64,000 nt of DNA from Clytia hemisphaerica (lineage: Eukaryota; Cnidaria; Hydrozoa; Leptothecata; Clytiidae): assembly GCA_902728285.1 (NCBI GenBank), contig CACVBU010000415.1, positions 366,586 to 430,585 of the forward strand, given 5' to 3'. Shown in pieces: positions 44,979 to 55,951 of the stretch (position 1 is the stretch's first letter; every line of letters begins with the position of its first letter). Under the pieces are notes generated by a model. The model was not told the origin of the DNA. It saw nothing but the letters and a program-made list of their open reading frames with translations, and searched no databases. The position numbers and the translations under genes are program-made.

Positions 44979-47900
44979 CTAAAAATAATGCTCCAAGTAC
45001 TGATAAGTGATCGGTACAATTTGATCTCCGTTCGGCAAAATAACACCGGCAAAAAAAAAATCGCCAATCACTCCTTCTCTGCCGACAAGCTCCATATAGT
45101 ATTTTTCTCCTTCAACCAATTGGATTTGACTCGATTTCTTACTATTTAAAAAGAAGAAAAGTTAAATTAAGTAGAAAAGGTTTGGGATAGAGGGTAATCC
45201 AAGCCCAAATTTGAGGAAAAAATAAGAGGGTAGTTCAAGCTTTCAAGCTACCAAGGGTTAACGATTAACAGTGCGGCTTCGTGCTCCTTATATACTACAT
45301 ACCTGGGGTTTTTTAGAGGTCTGCAATTCAGACTAAATAGCAATAGTTTTATTTAAAGGATTGCGGCCAATAGCAGCCAGATTCAGAGATCCACTTAGGG
45401 CTCTAAAGTACCTCTATAACATAAAGTTAAAGTTAAACTTAAAGTTTCTGAATCATGTTGTGACCTAATTAAATATCACCCCAAAAATCTATAATAAAAG
45501 AAACTGTAATCATGACGTCATAATTTGATCAAATTTGGTGACGTCATGAATAGTATAATCGTTATAATATTAAAAATACATGTCCAATATTTTCCAAATT
45601 TGAACCAAAGATGCATCTAACTGAAATTTAACTTTTTGAAAAGAAAAACAATTTTAAAGAATTTGATGACGTCAGCAAAAAATTGCATTTTTCGATTTTT
45701 TGCATTTTTTGCTGACGTCATCAACATTTTCAAAAAAAAATTTCTTTGAAAAGCTCGTCACTATTAAGATGCATCTTTGGTCCAAAATTGACAAAGATTC
45801 GACATGTACTTATAGAGTTAGAGCTATTTTACGATTTATGACGTCATGCATAATTCATTCGAGTCGTGATTGTGTGATGAGAGGTCAAAACGTGATCGTG
45901 ATTTCAAAGATTTGTGAGTCGTGATGCGCGATTCGGACTTTTTCAAAGAGATGCGTGACTATCTAAGTTTTTTTGCTGTTTTACGAGATCGGAGTTACCG
46001 CTGGGTTGTAGAAACCAAGCCGAAAAAGTTAAATCGCTAAAATTGTGAAATCATGGAAAGATTTTAACGTGATTTCGGAAATCAGGACACAAAATTTTTC
46101 AGTATTTGCAAAATCAAAAGCTTCGTAGCCCTCGTAAGAAGACAAACAAATGTTTTCTTCAATACCAACCTGTAATCTGTATCTCCGAGCGCAGTTGGAT
46201 TATGGACGATCCTGTATTTGTTATTGGCTGAATCATCCGTCGAAAGATAGAGGTATGAATCATCATCCGAAACTAGGATGAATTGATATAATCCAGTGGA
46301 CGGGGGTACGAAATATGTTTGTAATATGATGATGTAGTGCTCCGCCAAATAACTGAATGATTTAAAATTATCATAACGCCCATATCGTGTTGGCGTTAGG
46401 GCGTCTCTATCGAACCCAGCAAGAGTACCATAGTAATTCTCGTATAATGTTGCTTTTACGGCACCGGCTATAAAAAGAAATTTTAAACAACGTTTTTTGT
46501 ATTTTCGATAATTCAAATGTCTGTTTTACATTTAAAAATACAGTTGACTTCGTTTTTCAATAAGGGAAATTAAATAAATTTTAATCGAGTAAGGGAGTTT
46601 CTTTTTTTATGGTGACTTTCAATATTATCGAATAATGGGCGGGGCATATCGAAAAGTAGAACGTCGAACTAGAGAGCGTTAAGTGTATGCAAAAAATAAC
46701 AAGACATTTTTAAGTTTAAAATGGTCATATTGGTGTAGTCTACAGACAGATCTAGGCTTTTAGGCCTTAGTGCGCATTCGATGTATCCGGAGAAGTTCAA
46801 TATTCAAAACAAGTGCAGTGCGCATATCCCAAAGAGTAGGAGTTTTACGCTTGAAACGAAGGAGGATATGACGTTGCCTATATTGGTGAAGCTTCAATGT
46901 TGTATACCTTATCGGGGAAAAAATTTCGGGGGAAAGGGACGAAAATTTTGAGGGGGTGACGAAATTTTTCCCCGACGAAATTTATACCCGACATTTTATC
47001 ACCCGACCAAAACGTTTACCCAATTTTTTTATCCCCGACCAGAACTTTTACTCGACCCCCCCCCTCCAACTAAAATTCAAACCCAAATTTTTACACCCTG
47101 AATTACAGAAGTTAGTGCTTTAAACGTCGAATTACAAGGTCTTTTTTCGAGCTAGTCAAGGGAACCAATTCATTTGGATAATTTAGTCGGGTGGAAGTGG
47201 CTAAATTGTAAATTTGGTCGGGGAAAAGTGACGAATTTGAAATTTTGGTCGAGGAAAAGTGACGAAAATGCCTCCAGGTGACGAAATGTTTCCCCGACGA
47301 AATTTTTCCCCGACCAATTAAAACCCCAATATTTTTTCCCCGATAAGGTATCTACTTAAAGTAGAATTCGCCGGAGTTAATTTTTCATTCACCAGCCTAC
47401 CAAAAACAATGATAAACCTTTTAACAAAATGTGTTACTCACGTATGTTTGTGAAGTTGTATGACGAGATGGGTGTTTCAGGAAAAGGACCAAGACTCGGA
47501 CCCATGAAATAATTAATCATATGCAGATGAAGCATCTTTCCAACGTACTCGTCTGAATACGTACCTTGCTTTACCTTGAACAACCCGACTAATGAATAAA
47601 AGATGAATTTGTGTAAATTTATAAACTGTTAACCATAAAATCCAGACTTCAGTTCACTTTAGTGTTAGACTGCTCTCGTGCGTCTAGTAGACTGGAACCT
47701 GGAATAAAAGTACCCTCTGTCCCAGGTGGGAAATTTTCGAAAAGCCCACTGCAAAAAAATCTACCAAAAATCGTCCTCAGTACCCTAAAACTTCAACCTC
47801 ACTGTAAAATTGCCCTACGATTTTATTCCCATTCGAAATTAAGTGGTGAAGACCCGGGGGAGGGGTACTAGGGTTGGCAGGTGAGGGGCATGTGCGGATG

Positions 47901-50900
47901 GGACTTCCAAAAACCGAACATTCGAGAGACTGACTTTTGCTGAAAAGGTGACCCTTAGAGAGACTTTTTTGAAAAATGTTTTTCGGTTTTTAAAAAATTC
48001 TTAAATTCTTAAAAATCGTGAATTTTCCGAACCTTAGAGAGACTAATTTAAATTTTTCTGATTTTTGCGACCTTTAGAGAGACTTTGAAAGGTGAAAAAA
48101 CGACCCTTACTGTCCGCGCATACCTAACACCAAGTAGGGTTGAAGATTACATGATAACCAAAATTCCCCACTGACATTCTTTACCTTTGTACAATGAGAC
48201 TTTCTATCCCCATTATGGGATTTCGATAGAAATTTTCATGTCTCCATGGAGAGAAAAGGTTCCACTGACATTCTTTACCTTTGTACAATGAGACTTTCTA
48301 TCCCCATTATGGGATTTCGATAGAAATTTTCATGTCTCCATTGAGAGAAAAGGTTCCATCGGGGCTGTGAGACAGGGGTGTTACACTGTAATCCCGGCAA
48401 GAAACTACGAATAGCCATTAATGATCGCATTTTTCACGCTAATTCTAATTTTTGACATACTCGGGTTAGTATTATGGCATGTCTTAAAATTACCATAATT
48501 TTTAGATCGCATTAGTCGACAGAAAACGACCAAACAAATGACTGAACATGAAGGGTACTACAGTATAATGTAGTTTCTAATCTGATGTGTTTAACTTAAT
48601 TGTTTTTCGCTCATTTTCGCGATAAAAACCGCAAAAACTGACTATGACGTCATAATCGATGACGTCATGAAAACTAAAAATTGAATTTCTCAAGAATTGT
48701 TTATCCAATTGTCTTCAAACTTTCACCAAAGATGTATCTCACTAAAGTCGATCATTTGAAATTGAAAATTTTTTTCTCGAAATTTTGATGATGCCAGCAG
48801 AAATTAGTAAAAAACGAAAATCTTATTTTTTGCTGACGTAATCAGAATTTCGAAAAAAAATTTTCCTTGAGAAATTCAATTTTTAGTTTTTATGACGTCA
48901 TCGATTATGACGTCATATCATAATCAGTTTTTGCGATTTTTCGCGAAAATCAGCGAAAAAAACAATTAGGTTGCACATCAGGTTAGAAACTTCATCATAG
49001 TACTCTTCATGTTCAGTCATTTGTTAGTTTGGTCGTTTTCTGTCAGCTAATGCGTTCTAAGAATTATGGTCATTTTAAAACATGCCATAACTAACCCGAG
49101 TATACACACGTCGAAAAGTTACTTGGTGTACTGAAACAGGACTTTTTATGGGACACCCTGTAGAAAACAAAGGAATTATTTAGTTTTATAGAAGAGCAAC
49201 TTACATCCTGTCCTCTCAAAAAAACTTTCAGTAGAACTGGTGGTCGTCATCAAGTGAACTTTCTGGGCATAATGATAATAATTTCCTAATACTGAGCATC
49301 CCGAATAGAATAGATACTGACAATATTCATAATCACGTGCTCCCATCTTAACGAAATAAGAGTTTGATGTTCCAACCACTTTCAATTCTCCGGTTATCCG
49401 ATGATATGAGAATAAATGACTTTTAGTTGTGCAATAACTTAAAAAGTTTCTAACGATGCCGTAGTTTTGTGTTTCTGGTGATTTAAAGCATATTGGGTTT
49501 GATGGTTCGCCGACGATTCTGGTATACTCTGTAAAGGTAAGGCGAGACCAATTTAATTTGATCGCCTATACTAGACGTCACCTGCATTTTCTTTACGCAA
49601 TTAACGCCTATTCCATTTCGTGACTTTTTCGAATGTTTTTCGAAAAAAGCCCAGGTTTTCGGGCTCTAAACATTCCATTTCTTGACGTCACTTTTAACTT
49701 TTGAAGGGAGAAATCGAATTTGCGTCAAAACACTTGAAAGGCTTCTATTTTTCAAAAATCGTCAGAGTGGAACTCACTAAGAAACGAGATGAAAAATCCC
49801 GGTTTTTAGTGAGGTGAATCTCTCGTGCATAGAATTCATAATTCTAGATTATCTTTTCAACTTTTTTTAAGTGTACATTTTTTAAATGATGACTAATATT
49901 AGAAATTTGTGGCATGGGAAATTCGATATTAATTATTTTTTCGTTTGCAGCAAATGCTGGGTCAGTCGCGCCCGTAGAACAACAAATTAAATTGATCTCG
50001 CCGAAGGTTATTGAGGTAATAAATTCATGATATTTATAACGTAATGTTTCATACGGAAGCACCTGAAATAGCCCGGGTGTTTGACACTGATTTTCTTTCA
50101 AAAAACAACTAGTGACAAACACCCGGGCTATTTTGGGTGCTTCCATATAAAACATTACGTCATGAATATCATGAATAGTTTTAAAAGAAGAAGAAATTTT
50201 GAATAAGAAAATACAAATTTAACGTTTTAAAGGTTTTATATTTACATAAGTGTTCCCGTTTCATATCAAACACATATTTCATATCGGGACAATGTCTGCC
50301 TATTGTTATATTACGCTGATATAAACCAGAAATGTTTTTCTTTTCTTTTTTTCAAGGGGTACTATCCTTGCCGACCGTTCGAAAAATGGACCCTAAGTGG
50401 GACGCAAAATTTTGCCGCAATTTGCGAAAAAAGTGACCCTGAATGGGACTGAAATTCCAAAATTTTCTCAAATTTTCTACTTTTTTCACAGAATTTCCAA
50501 AAAAGGCACTCTACGAAAGACTGATTTTTCTATTTAGGTGTTTTTGCGACCCTTCCTGGGACTCGTTGAGGTTAAAAAAGGTACCCTGACCAGCGGCATA
50601 TCCCCGTTACCCCCCCCCCCCGGAGTCAATCCAATCCAATGTGAAAAAGATTGTAAATTAAAATTGATGAGTAAACAAACGTTATAACTTTTATTTAAAA
50701 ACAGGTTGGAAAAACAAAAATTTTAGCAACAAATGAAATGCAAAAGTCGAGTTTCGATGAAGTCTGCAAATGTTTATCAAGGCTTTTTTAAGTGGCCATT
50801 AGAAGCTCGAAGGAAGCGCATCCAGCTACGGGTGCACAAGGTCGTGGGTTCAATGTTTCCCGTTTCAAGATACGAAGAAAAGTTCGCTTTCATGAGCGCC

Positions 50901-52505
50901 TAAGGCCAGCAGGACACCTAAGTAAAATTTCAGAGACAATCAACGTCATCTAACGTTATATGAACGTTGTGAACGTTAAATAAACGTTGAAAAAAACGTT
51001 GTGTGACAGCTAGGATTCTTACCGACATGTTGTGGACATTTCAAACTGACGGGTATTCCTTCGATCACCATGGCTCGGTAGGCATCTTCGTCGAAAGGTG
51101 GAGCACCACTGTTTCCATCCACAGAAAGGGCGGATATTTTTGACTTTTTTCGCGCATCATCGCAACCAGTGTAAACACCTAGAAATCATTGAAAAAAAAA
51201 GGATACATCGTGAATTTTATGATTTTCCTGAGATCTATACAATTTAACGGTCTATGTAATTTCCTCTGTTAGGGGTAGATAGGATTAAAAACAAAAATGT
51301 TTTAGCTTGCGAAAGTTTTCTTAGTTTTTCTGAGACATTTCATGAAAAGTTCAGGCCGCAAATAAACATTTCTTGGAGTTTTTTTTCCTGCGCACCAAAA
51401 TCGTTTCCCCTAACATGATTTCCGCAAAATCGTTTCCCTTAACATGATTTTCGCAAATATAATACAATCGTTGGCGAAAGTTTTTTCACTAAAATTTTTT
51501 AAGTAAACAGGACCACATATCGTAAACTTTGATAACAAAATGAGGAAAATGTTAGGAATCGAATAAAATTCACAACTTTGGCTTCATAAGTTCATTTTTC
51601 TGCCGACTGAGGTGTTTAACCATGCGGAAAACTCTTGGTTTCTATATAAGAACATCAGGCTTCGATGGCCAAAATATTAAGCACAAGTTAAGAACATTTT
51701 AAGGCTTCGTGAAATCATAAACAGTAACCATCGTCCGCAGCTTTAAAAATATAATTTCACAATAAAATATTATTCTTACCCTCTGGTTCACAGTTTGGTG
51801 GACTTAACGTAGGCGGGGTGCAAGTCTCTTTAACCCCGGATAGACAGGAATCTTGGCAATACTCTTCAGAACATGTATCTTCAACATTTAGTAAAATCTA
51901 GAAAACGAGACACACAGTTTGTGGTAGAGTGAATTTTTTGTGTAATTATATGCCATAAAGTAGACTAGCATGCTTATACGACTAATTCAGACTAATTCAG
52001 ACATAATAAAAAGATAAGCAACACATTATGGAGAGGACAAATTGTGTACAATTTATACAAACTGATATTATCCCGTAACAATTATCGTATAATCATATAA
52101 CAGCCATATTACTGTATTACACTATTAATCTAAATTTTACGTAGGGCAGACGAGGTATTTAGTTTAGTTTACCTTCCGTTGTGCGTTTATTCTACCAGGA
52201 CTCCATCCTTCAAAAATGAGTCTTGCAAGCACTTCATTGACCAAAATCTCTTTGAAAAACATACAACGTTTCTTTTTTTCGTGATGTGCAAACATTGCAC
52301 AATTTGCGTGATTCGAACAGCCGGTAAAACAATCTCGCAATGTAGCAATATTGGCTTGGTTGGATGAAATCTTGCTTGCGATCAAAATACTATGTCTTCG
52401 CAGCTTGGACGACATCTTGGTGGAGCATGATTTGTCGTTCTTAAATTTGAGGACTTGCGCGCCCACATCGTGGAAAACAACACTGTCATTCGAGAAAGGA
52501 AACAA
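44979..52505 (-). CDS. Secreted-type protein with Cys-rich N-terminal part and PA14 domain
   Basis: Seven exons with agreeing phases: about 52505-52173, 51897-51780, 51178-51023, 49528-49205, 47588-47442, 46467-46170 and 45141-44979 (TAG). The first exon has the Cys pattern of an apple/PAN-like module (KSCSTKMSSKLRR, RDCFTGCSNHANCAMF, KKRCMFF). The next is Cys- and Pro-rich (DTCSEEYCQDSCLSG). The last two form a PA14-type domain: LYENYYGTLAGF, FVPPSTGLYQFILVSDDDSYLYL and LVEGEKYYMELVGREG. PA14 domains usually bind carbohydrate or other extracellular ligands. No signal peptide is visible, so a 5' exon upstream of 52505 is probably missing. The exact upstream end of the first exon is uncertain. 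It could be a matrix or adhesion protein. I do not recognise an orthologue. Confidence 0.75.
45505..45850. repeat. Palindromic repeat with five TGACGTCA sites
   Basis: The centre near 45692 is a clean palindrome (TGATGACGTCAGCAAAAAAT on the left, inverted on the right). The flanks 'aaagatgcatct' and 'agatgcatcttt' are also inverted. Outer CATGACGTCAT sites lie near 45512 and 45840. It is in the 3' part of the PA14 gene region, in the last intron. Confidence 0.8.
46904..47351. mobile_element. 448-bp MITE in an intron of the PA14 gene
   Basis: ATACCTTATCGGGGAAAAAA and the inverted end TTTTTTCCCCGATAAGGTAT match exactly. The interior is full of 'ccccgac' and 'tgacgaaattt' words on both strands. 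A target duplication is not obvious. Confidence 0.85.
47855..48137. mobile_element. G/C-capped hAT-like MITE, diverged copy 4
   Basis: It begins CCCGGGGGAGGGGTACTAG and shares 'gacccttagagagac' words with copy 1. The flanks GGTGAAGA and GTTGAAGA match at 7 of 8 bases. The right cap is decayed (AACACCAAGTAGG). Confidence 0.6.
48166..48355. repeat. Tandem duplication, two ~94-bp units
   Basis: 'cactgacattctttaccttt' through 'gagagaaaaggttcca' is repeated immediately, with a single difference near the end (catggag versus cattgag). The following 'gggctgtgagacaggggtgt' resembles the right end of the 1150-bp element at 32752-33901. Confidence 0.9.
48460..49100. mobile_element. 641-bp palindromic fold-back element with CTCGGG ends
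   Basis: It runs from CTCGGGTTAGTATTATGGC to GCCATAACTAACCCGAG, with TA on both sides. Four TGACGTCA sites lie near 48643, 48660, 48894 and 48908. The inner arms are diverged (one site reads TGATGCCAG). It is a relative of the palindrome at 59677-60367, in an intron of the PA14 gene. Confidence 0.85.
50017..50185. mobile_element. ~165-bp hairpin MITE
   Basis: 'catgatatttataacgtaat' and GGAAGCACC...TAGCCCGGGTGTTTG are inverted as CAAACACCCGGGCTA...GGTGCTTCC and 'cattacgtcatgaatatcat'. The arms are about 70 bp. It lies in an intron of the PA14 gene. Confidence 0.85.
50355..50635. mobile_element. G/C-capped hAT-like MITE, decayed copy 5
   Basis: Starts GGGGTACTATCCTTGCCGACC and ends CGTTACCCCCCCCCCCCGG. 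The interior contains 'gaccctaagtggga' and 'gaccctgaatggga' units like those in copy 3. No clean target duplication was seen. Confidence 0.55.
50800..50890 (+). mobile_element. Possible tRNA-SINE remnant
   Basis: The phrase GGTGCACAAGGTCGTGGGTTCAA resembles the B-box part of the SINE at 4430-4627 (GTGCGCAAGGTTGTGGGTTCAA). The A box is not recognisable and the body does not match, so this is a weak call. Confidence 0.35.
51965..52130. repeat. Dispersed repeat, copy at 52 kb
   Basis: It matches the ordered words of 25455-25625 ('actagcatgct', 'ataagcaaca', 'aaactgatatta', 'atattactgtattacac'). An 'agactaattc' unit is duplicated inside. Confidence 0.7.
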
Positions 52506-54915
52506 AATTTTGATTAGGAAAATCGCTAGAAACTAGAATTGAATATTTAAACGTTTTGTTTTTAAATAAGGGTAATATCGTTTTTTTAAATAAGGGTAAT
52601 ATCGTTTGCTTACTCGTCAATTTTAATTTACAAGCAATTTCACATTGGATTGACAAGAATGTGGAGCAAGATTGGTCAGAAAAAGGAAAAGAAAAACATT
52701 GTTTTGCTTATATCAGCATGATATAACAATAGCAAGACACTGTCCCAAATATGAAATATGTGCCTGATATGAAACGGGGACACTTATGTAAAAACAAAGC
52801 CTTTAAGTCTCTCGACATAATTAATTTTCTAAAAATTTTATCTTGCCTCACCAAAGCCTTGCTAATGACATCTTTTATCCAAATAACCTGATAATTTTCA
52901 CGGGAATTAAATTTAGCAGATTTTACGGATTTCGGTGTCATCTGCGAAATTAAGTTCCAATGGAAATTTGGTAAGGTCTTATCAGCGAAATCTTTTTGAA
53001 CAAATAACTGAAAAAACGTCAAATAACTACTTTTAAAAAGTTAACTGGCATCAAAGTAGCCCGGGGTCCACTTAAAGCTTTTTTTATAGACTGGATGGCG
53101 CAATTAAGTGGCCCGATAGTATATGGTAGTATGCTTTTACTTAGGCGAGATTTAAATTGTTTTAAAATGTAAAAACAGTATGAAGCAATGGGATTGCAAA
53201 TCTGTTATTAATGTTTGTTTCTCATTTTTGATAATATCTTTCAAATCTAAGTAGTTTTATTGTTATTTGGATTTTTAACATTTTCTCTCAAAATGGCGAC
53301 CTCGCCAAACGCTCCTAGTCTACTTTACTGGACTCAGCGTTATAAAAAATTATCAAAAAAAAAGTTCAGTCAAAAGTAGACAAAAGTAGTCTAGCATCAA
53401 AGAAGCGTTAATAATACGTATTTCAACAATGTATAGTTTAGCAGTAAAAGAAACAAATTTCGTGAAAATATTGTCTCCCAATAATGCCATCCGCCAAATT
53501 AAGTGCTGAAAAAATCTTAAAATTTCTCGGATGAGCTCAACTGCGCGAAATTTTATCCCCACGAAAATTTATCCCATAAAAGTAGATTGTTTACCTCAAA
53601 ATGTAAAATAATTTCCACATTTTCTAAGACATGCTGATAGATACAACAAAGATTACCAACTTTTGCAAAAATAGCAAAGAATATTTTCAAGTTAAAATAA
53701 GAGATTCATTAAACTCCCTTTGGTAGAAAGACCTATGATTATACAATTAATGATAAAATCTTTTTAAAATTTAACATTTTCAGTATTCAAATCTGTTCAA
53801 AATAATATATTGAATTGTGAGTGAATATGGCTTACAGTTTCAATTATTTATGAAATGGTAAAACTAAAATGTAAAAAAATCTTTAGTGTATCATCTGTAT
53901 TAAGCAACCAAGGCCAACGTAACCACAAAACTGAAAAACATCAAAATTAAGTAATAGTTATCGCACACTATCGAGCAACAACATGGGATATATTTTTTTA
54001 GAGCTAAGAGTTTTCGTCATATTTTATTCAAATACAATTCTTTGCCACGGAAAAAGTCGTTCGGACATGACATTGCAAATAGCAAAAAGTCAAGTGACAT
54101 ATTTTATTTAAACCACAGAAAGTCATGTGACATCTTTTTCAACCAATAAGATTTAATAATTTCGAGGGTAAAACAAACACTATGGTTTAACTCACTAAAA
54201 GATTATGAAAAGTCGTAACAGTGTGATAACTGGTTTATCGTCAACTTGAAAAATAGCTACAAACTTTTCTCTCTCCTCTATTTTGATGAATAAAATCAAC
54301 ATCATAGCATAAAATTGCACAAGATATGATCCCTCGCTTACCAGGAGACTGTTCATCTAATGTTTTCAGATCATCCAAAAAGAACGACAAATAACTATTA
54401 AAAAGTGACAAAAAGAACGAGAAATTTTTGAAGAACGGCAGAAATTTTTAAGTGACTGTACCACCCCTAGAGATTCATTCCTCTTTGATTATCACGGGAA
54501 TTAAATGCATGTGGTTGAAAATAACGGCAAATTACGCATACGTATAAGTCTCTATTTGGGTGAACTGGAAACATTACATGAACTAACTCCCAGACTCCTT
54601 TGTTGAACGCGGTCAAAAGTAGTTATTACTAAAATCCCCTAAAATACTCCTAAAATATTCGTAACACTTTACCACATTTATCAAATTGATTTAATTTGTT
54701 TTTTTCTGTATGGTACGGGGGGGGGGACCTCCTAAAACAGACCTAATAAAATTTGGTCGAAAAGGTGACCCATCAGGTTTTTGTGGATAATTTCTCTTCT
54801 TAAGACACAGTGAAAAAAGGGAAAGTTGTAATTCAAAAATCTTTTTTTGAATTTGAATTTGAATTCGGCGCTTCTCCAAAAACTCCCATGTTTAAATAAT
54901 AAGGAATGGAATGGT
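52506..54915. other. Non-coding stretch upstream of the PA14 gene
   Basis: No exon can be supported. A missing 5' exon with a signal peptide may lie here on the minus strand, but I could not recognise it. 'ttttttaaataagggtaatat' is repeated near 52560 and 52585. A 'ggtacgggggggggacct' patch near 54715 resembles the caps of the G/C-capped MITEs. Confidence 0.4.
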
Positions 54916-54919
54916 GGAA

Positions 54920-55190
54920 TACACGTTTTATCTTTTAAGAGCATCCAACATTTTTGAAGCCTTCGGATGTTCTTAACTTTTTGAGCTTTAAGCCTAAAAA
55001 TTTCTTAACATGTTCTTATTTTCAGCATTTTTTGAATATTTTTGAATTATTTCCTGAGAAAACAGGTGTTTTAGAGCCCACGGAGCCTTAAAATGTTCTT
55101 AACTTATCCTTAAGATTTTGGCCACTGGAGCGTTATATTCTTATATAGTTTGTTCTTATAAAAAGAAATGTGTACCTTTAAAGAAGAAGT
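54920..55190. mobile_element. AAGAAC-type MITE, copy related to 16810-17070
   Basis: The shared order 'acacgttttat', 'ttttgaagccttcggatgtt', 'cttaactttttgag' and 'tagtttgttcttataaaaa' identifies it. Its ends are 'tacacgt' and 'atgtgta'. Confidence 0.75.
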
Positions 55191-55951
55191 TGACATGACT
55201 TTAGGCAGCCGAGAGAACATAGCTGAGGAACCCATAATTTTTCCGCGAAACTAAATCTTATTTGCCAAGAAACTATAAGAGAATTGTTACTAAATAAAGC
55301 AGATGAATACTTTCTTGAACGTTTTGTAGAATTATAAATATGCATAATATACCTAAGCCCCTGATCCTACAAATAATAAAATTCCAAACTTGTACTTGGT
55401 TTCTTTGTTCAAAGCGTTCAATTTTGCGCATTCAGATACAATTCATCGACTTCACTAACATTTCATATTTAATTGTTCAAATAAAAAAACTCAAAAGACT
55501 TGACGAGTCAGCAAATATTCTAATTTAAAAACCAATTGAAAATTATATATATTTTAAAATTTCTAAATTTGGGCAAAATAAAACCCTTTCTTACCCCGGA
55601 AAATTAAGGAAAAAATGGCAAATTTCACATGATCTTTTAGATGAATTTACGGTAGAAAGCTTTAAAGGGATTACCAGATGATTTTTTATATTTGGCTTGG
55701 ATATACCTTTTATGGTCCAGAGAGACACCTCTAAATCTTTTGACCCAATATTTTTCCGAATCTGAGATATTTGACTTTGAAATCTAATCTAATCTTTGAA
55801 AAATAATTTGGTCAAAAACTTTGGAGGTGTTTCTATTAGGACATAAAAGTTATCCCTAAGCCAAATATCAAAAATCATCTGATAATCCCTTTAAATATAA
55901 TCTTTTGACCGTGAATTTACCCCAATAATCACAGTGCTTTACCCATGTGTA
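55191..55951. other. Downstream of the transporter, with a ~280-bp MITE
   Basis: A MITE at about 55635-55920 is marked by GATCTTTTAGATGAATTTAC, AGGGATTACCAGATGATTTT and TATTTGGCTT, inverted as AAGCCAAATA, AAATCATCTGATAATCCCT and GTGAATTTAC. The rest shows no gene. Confidence 0.7.
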
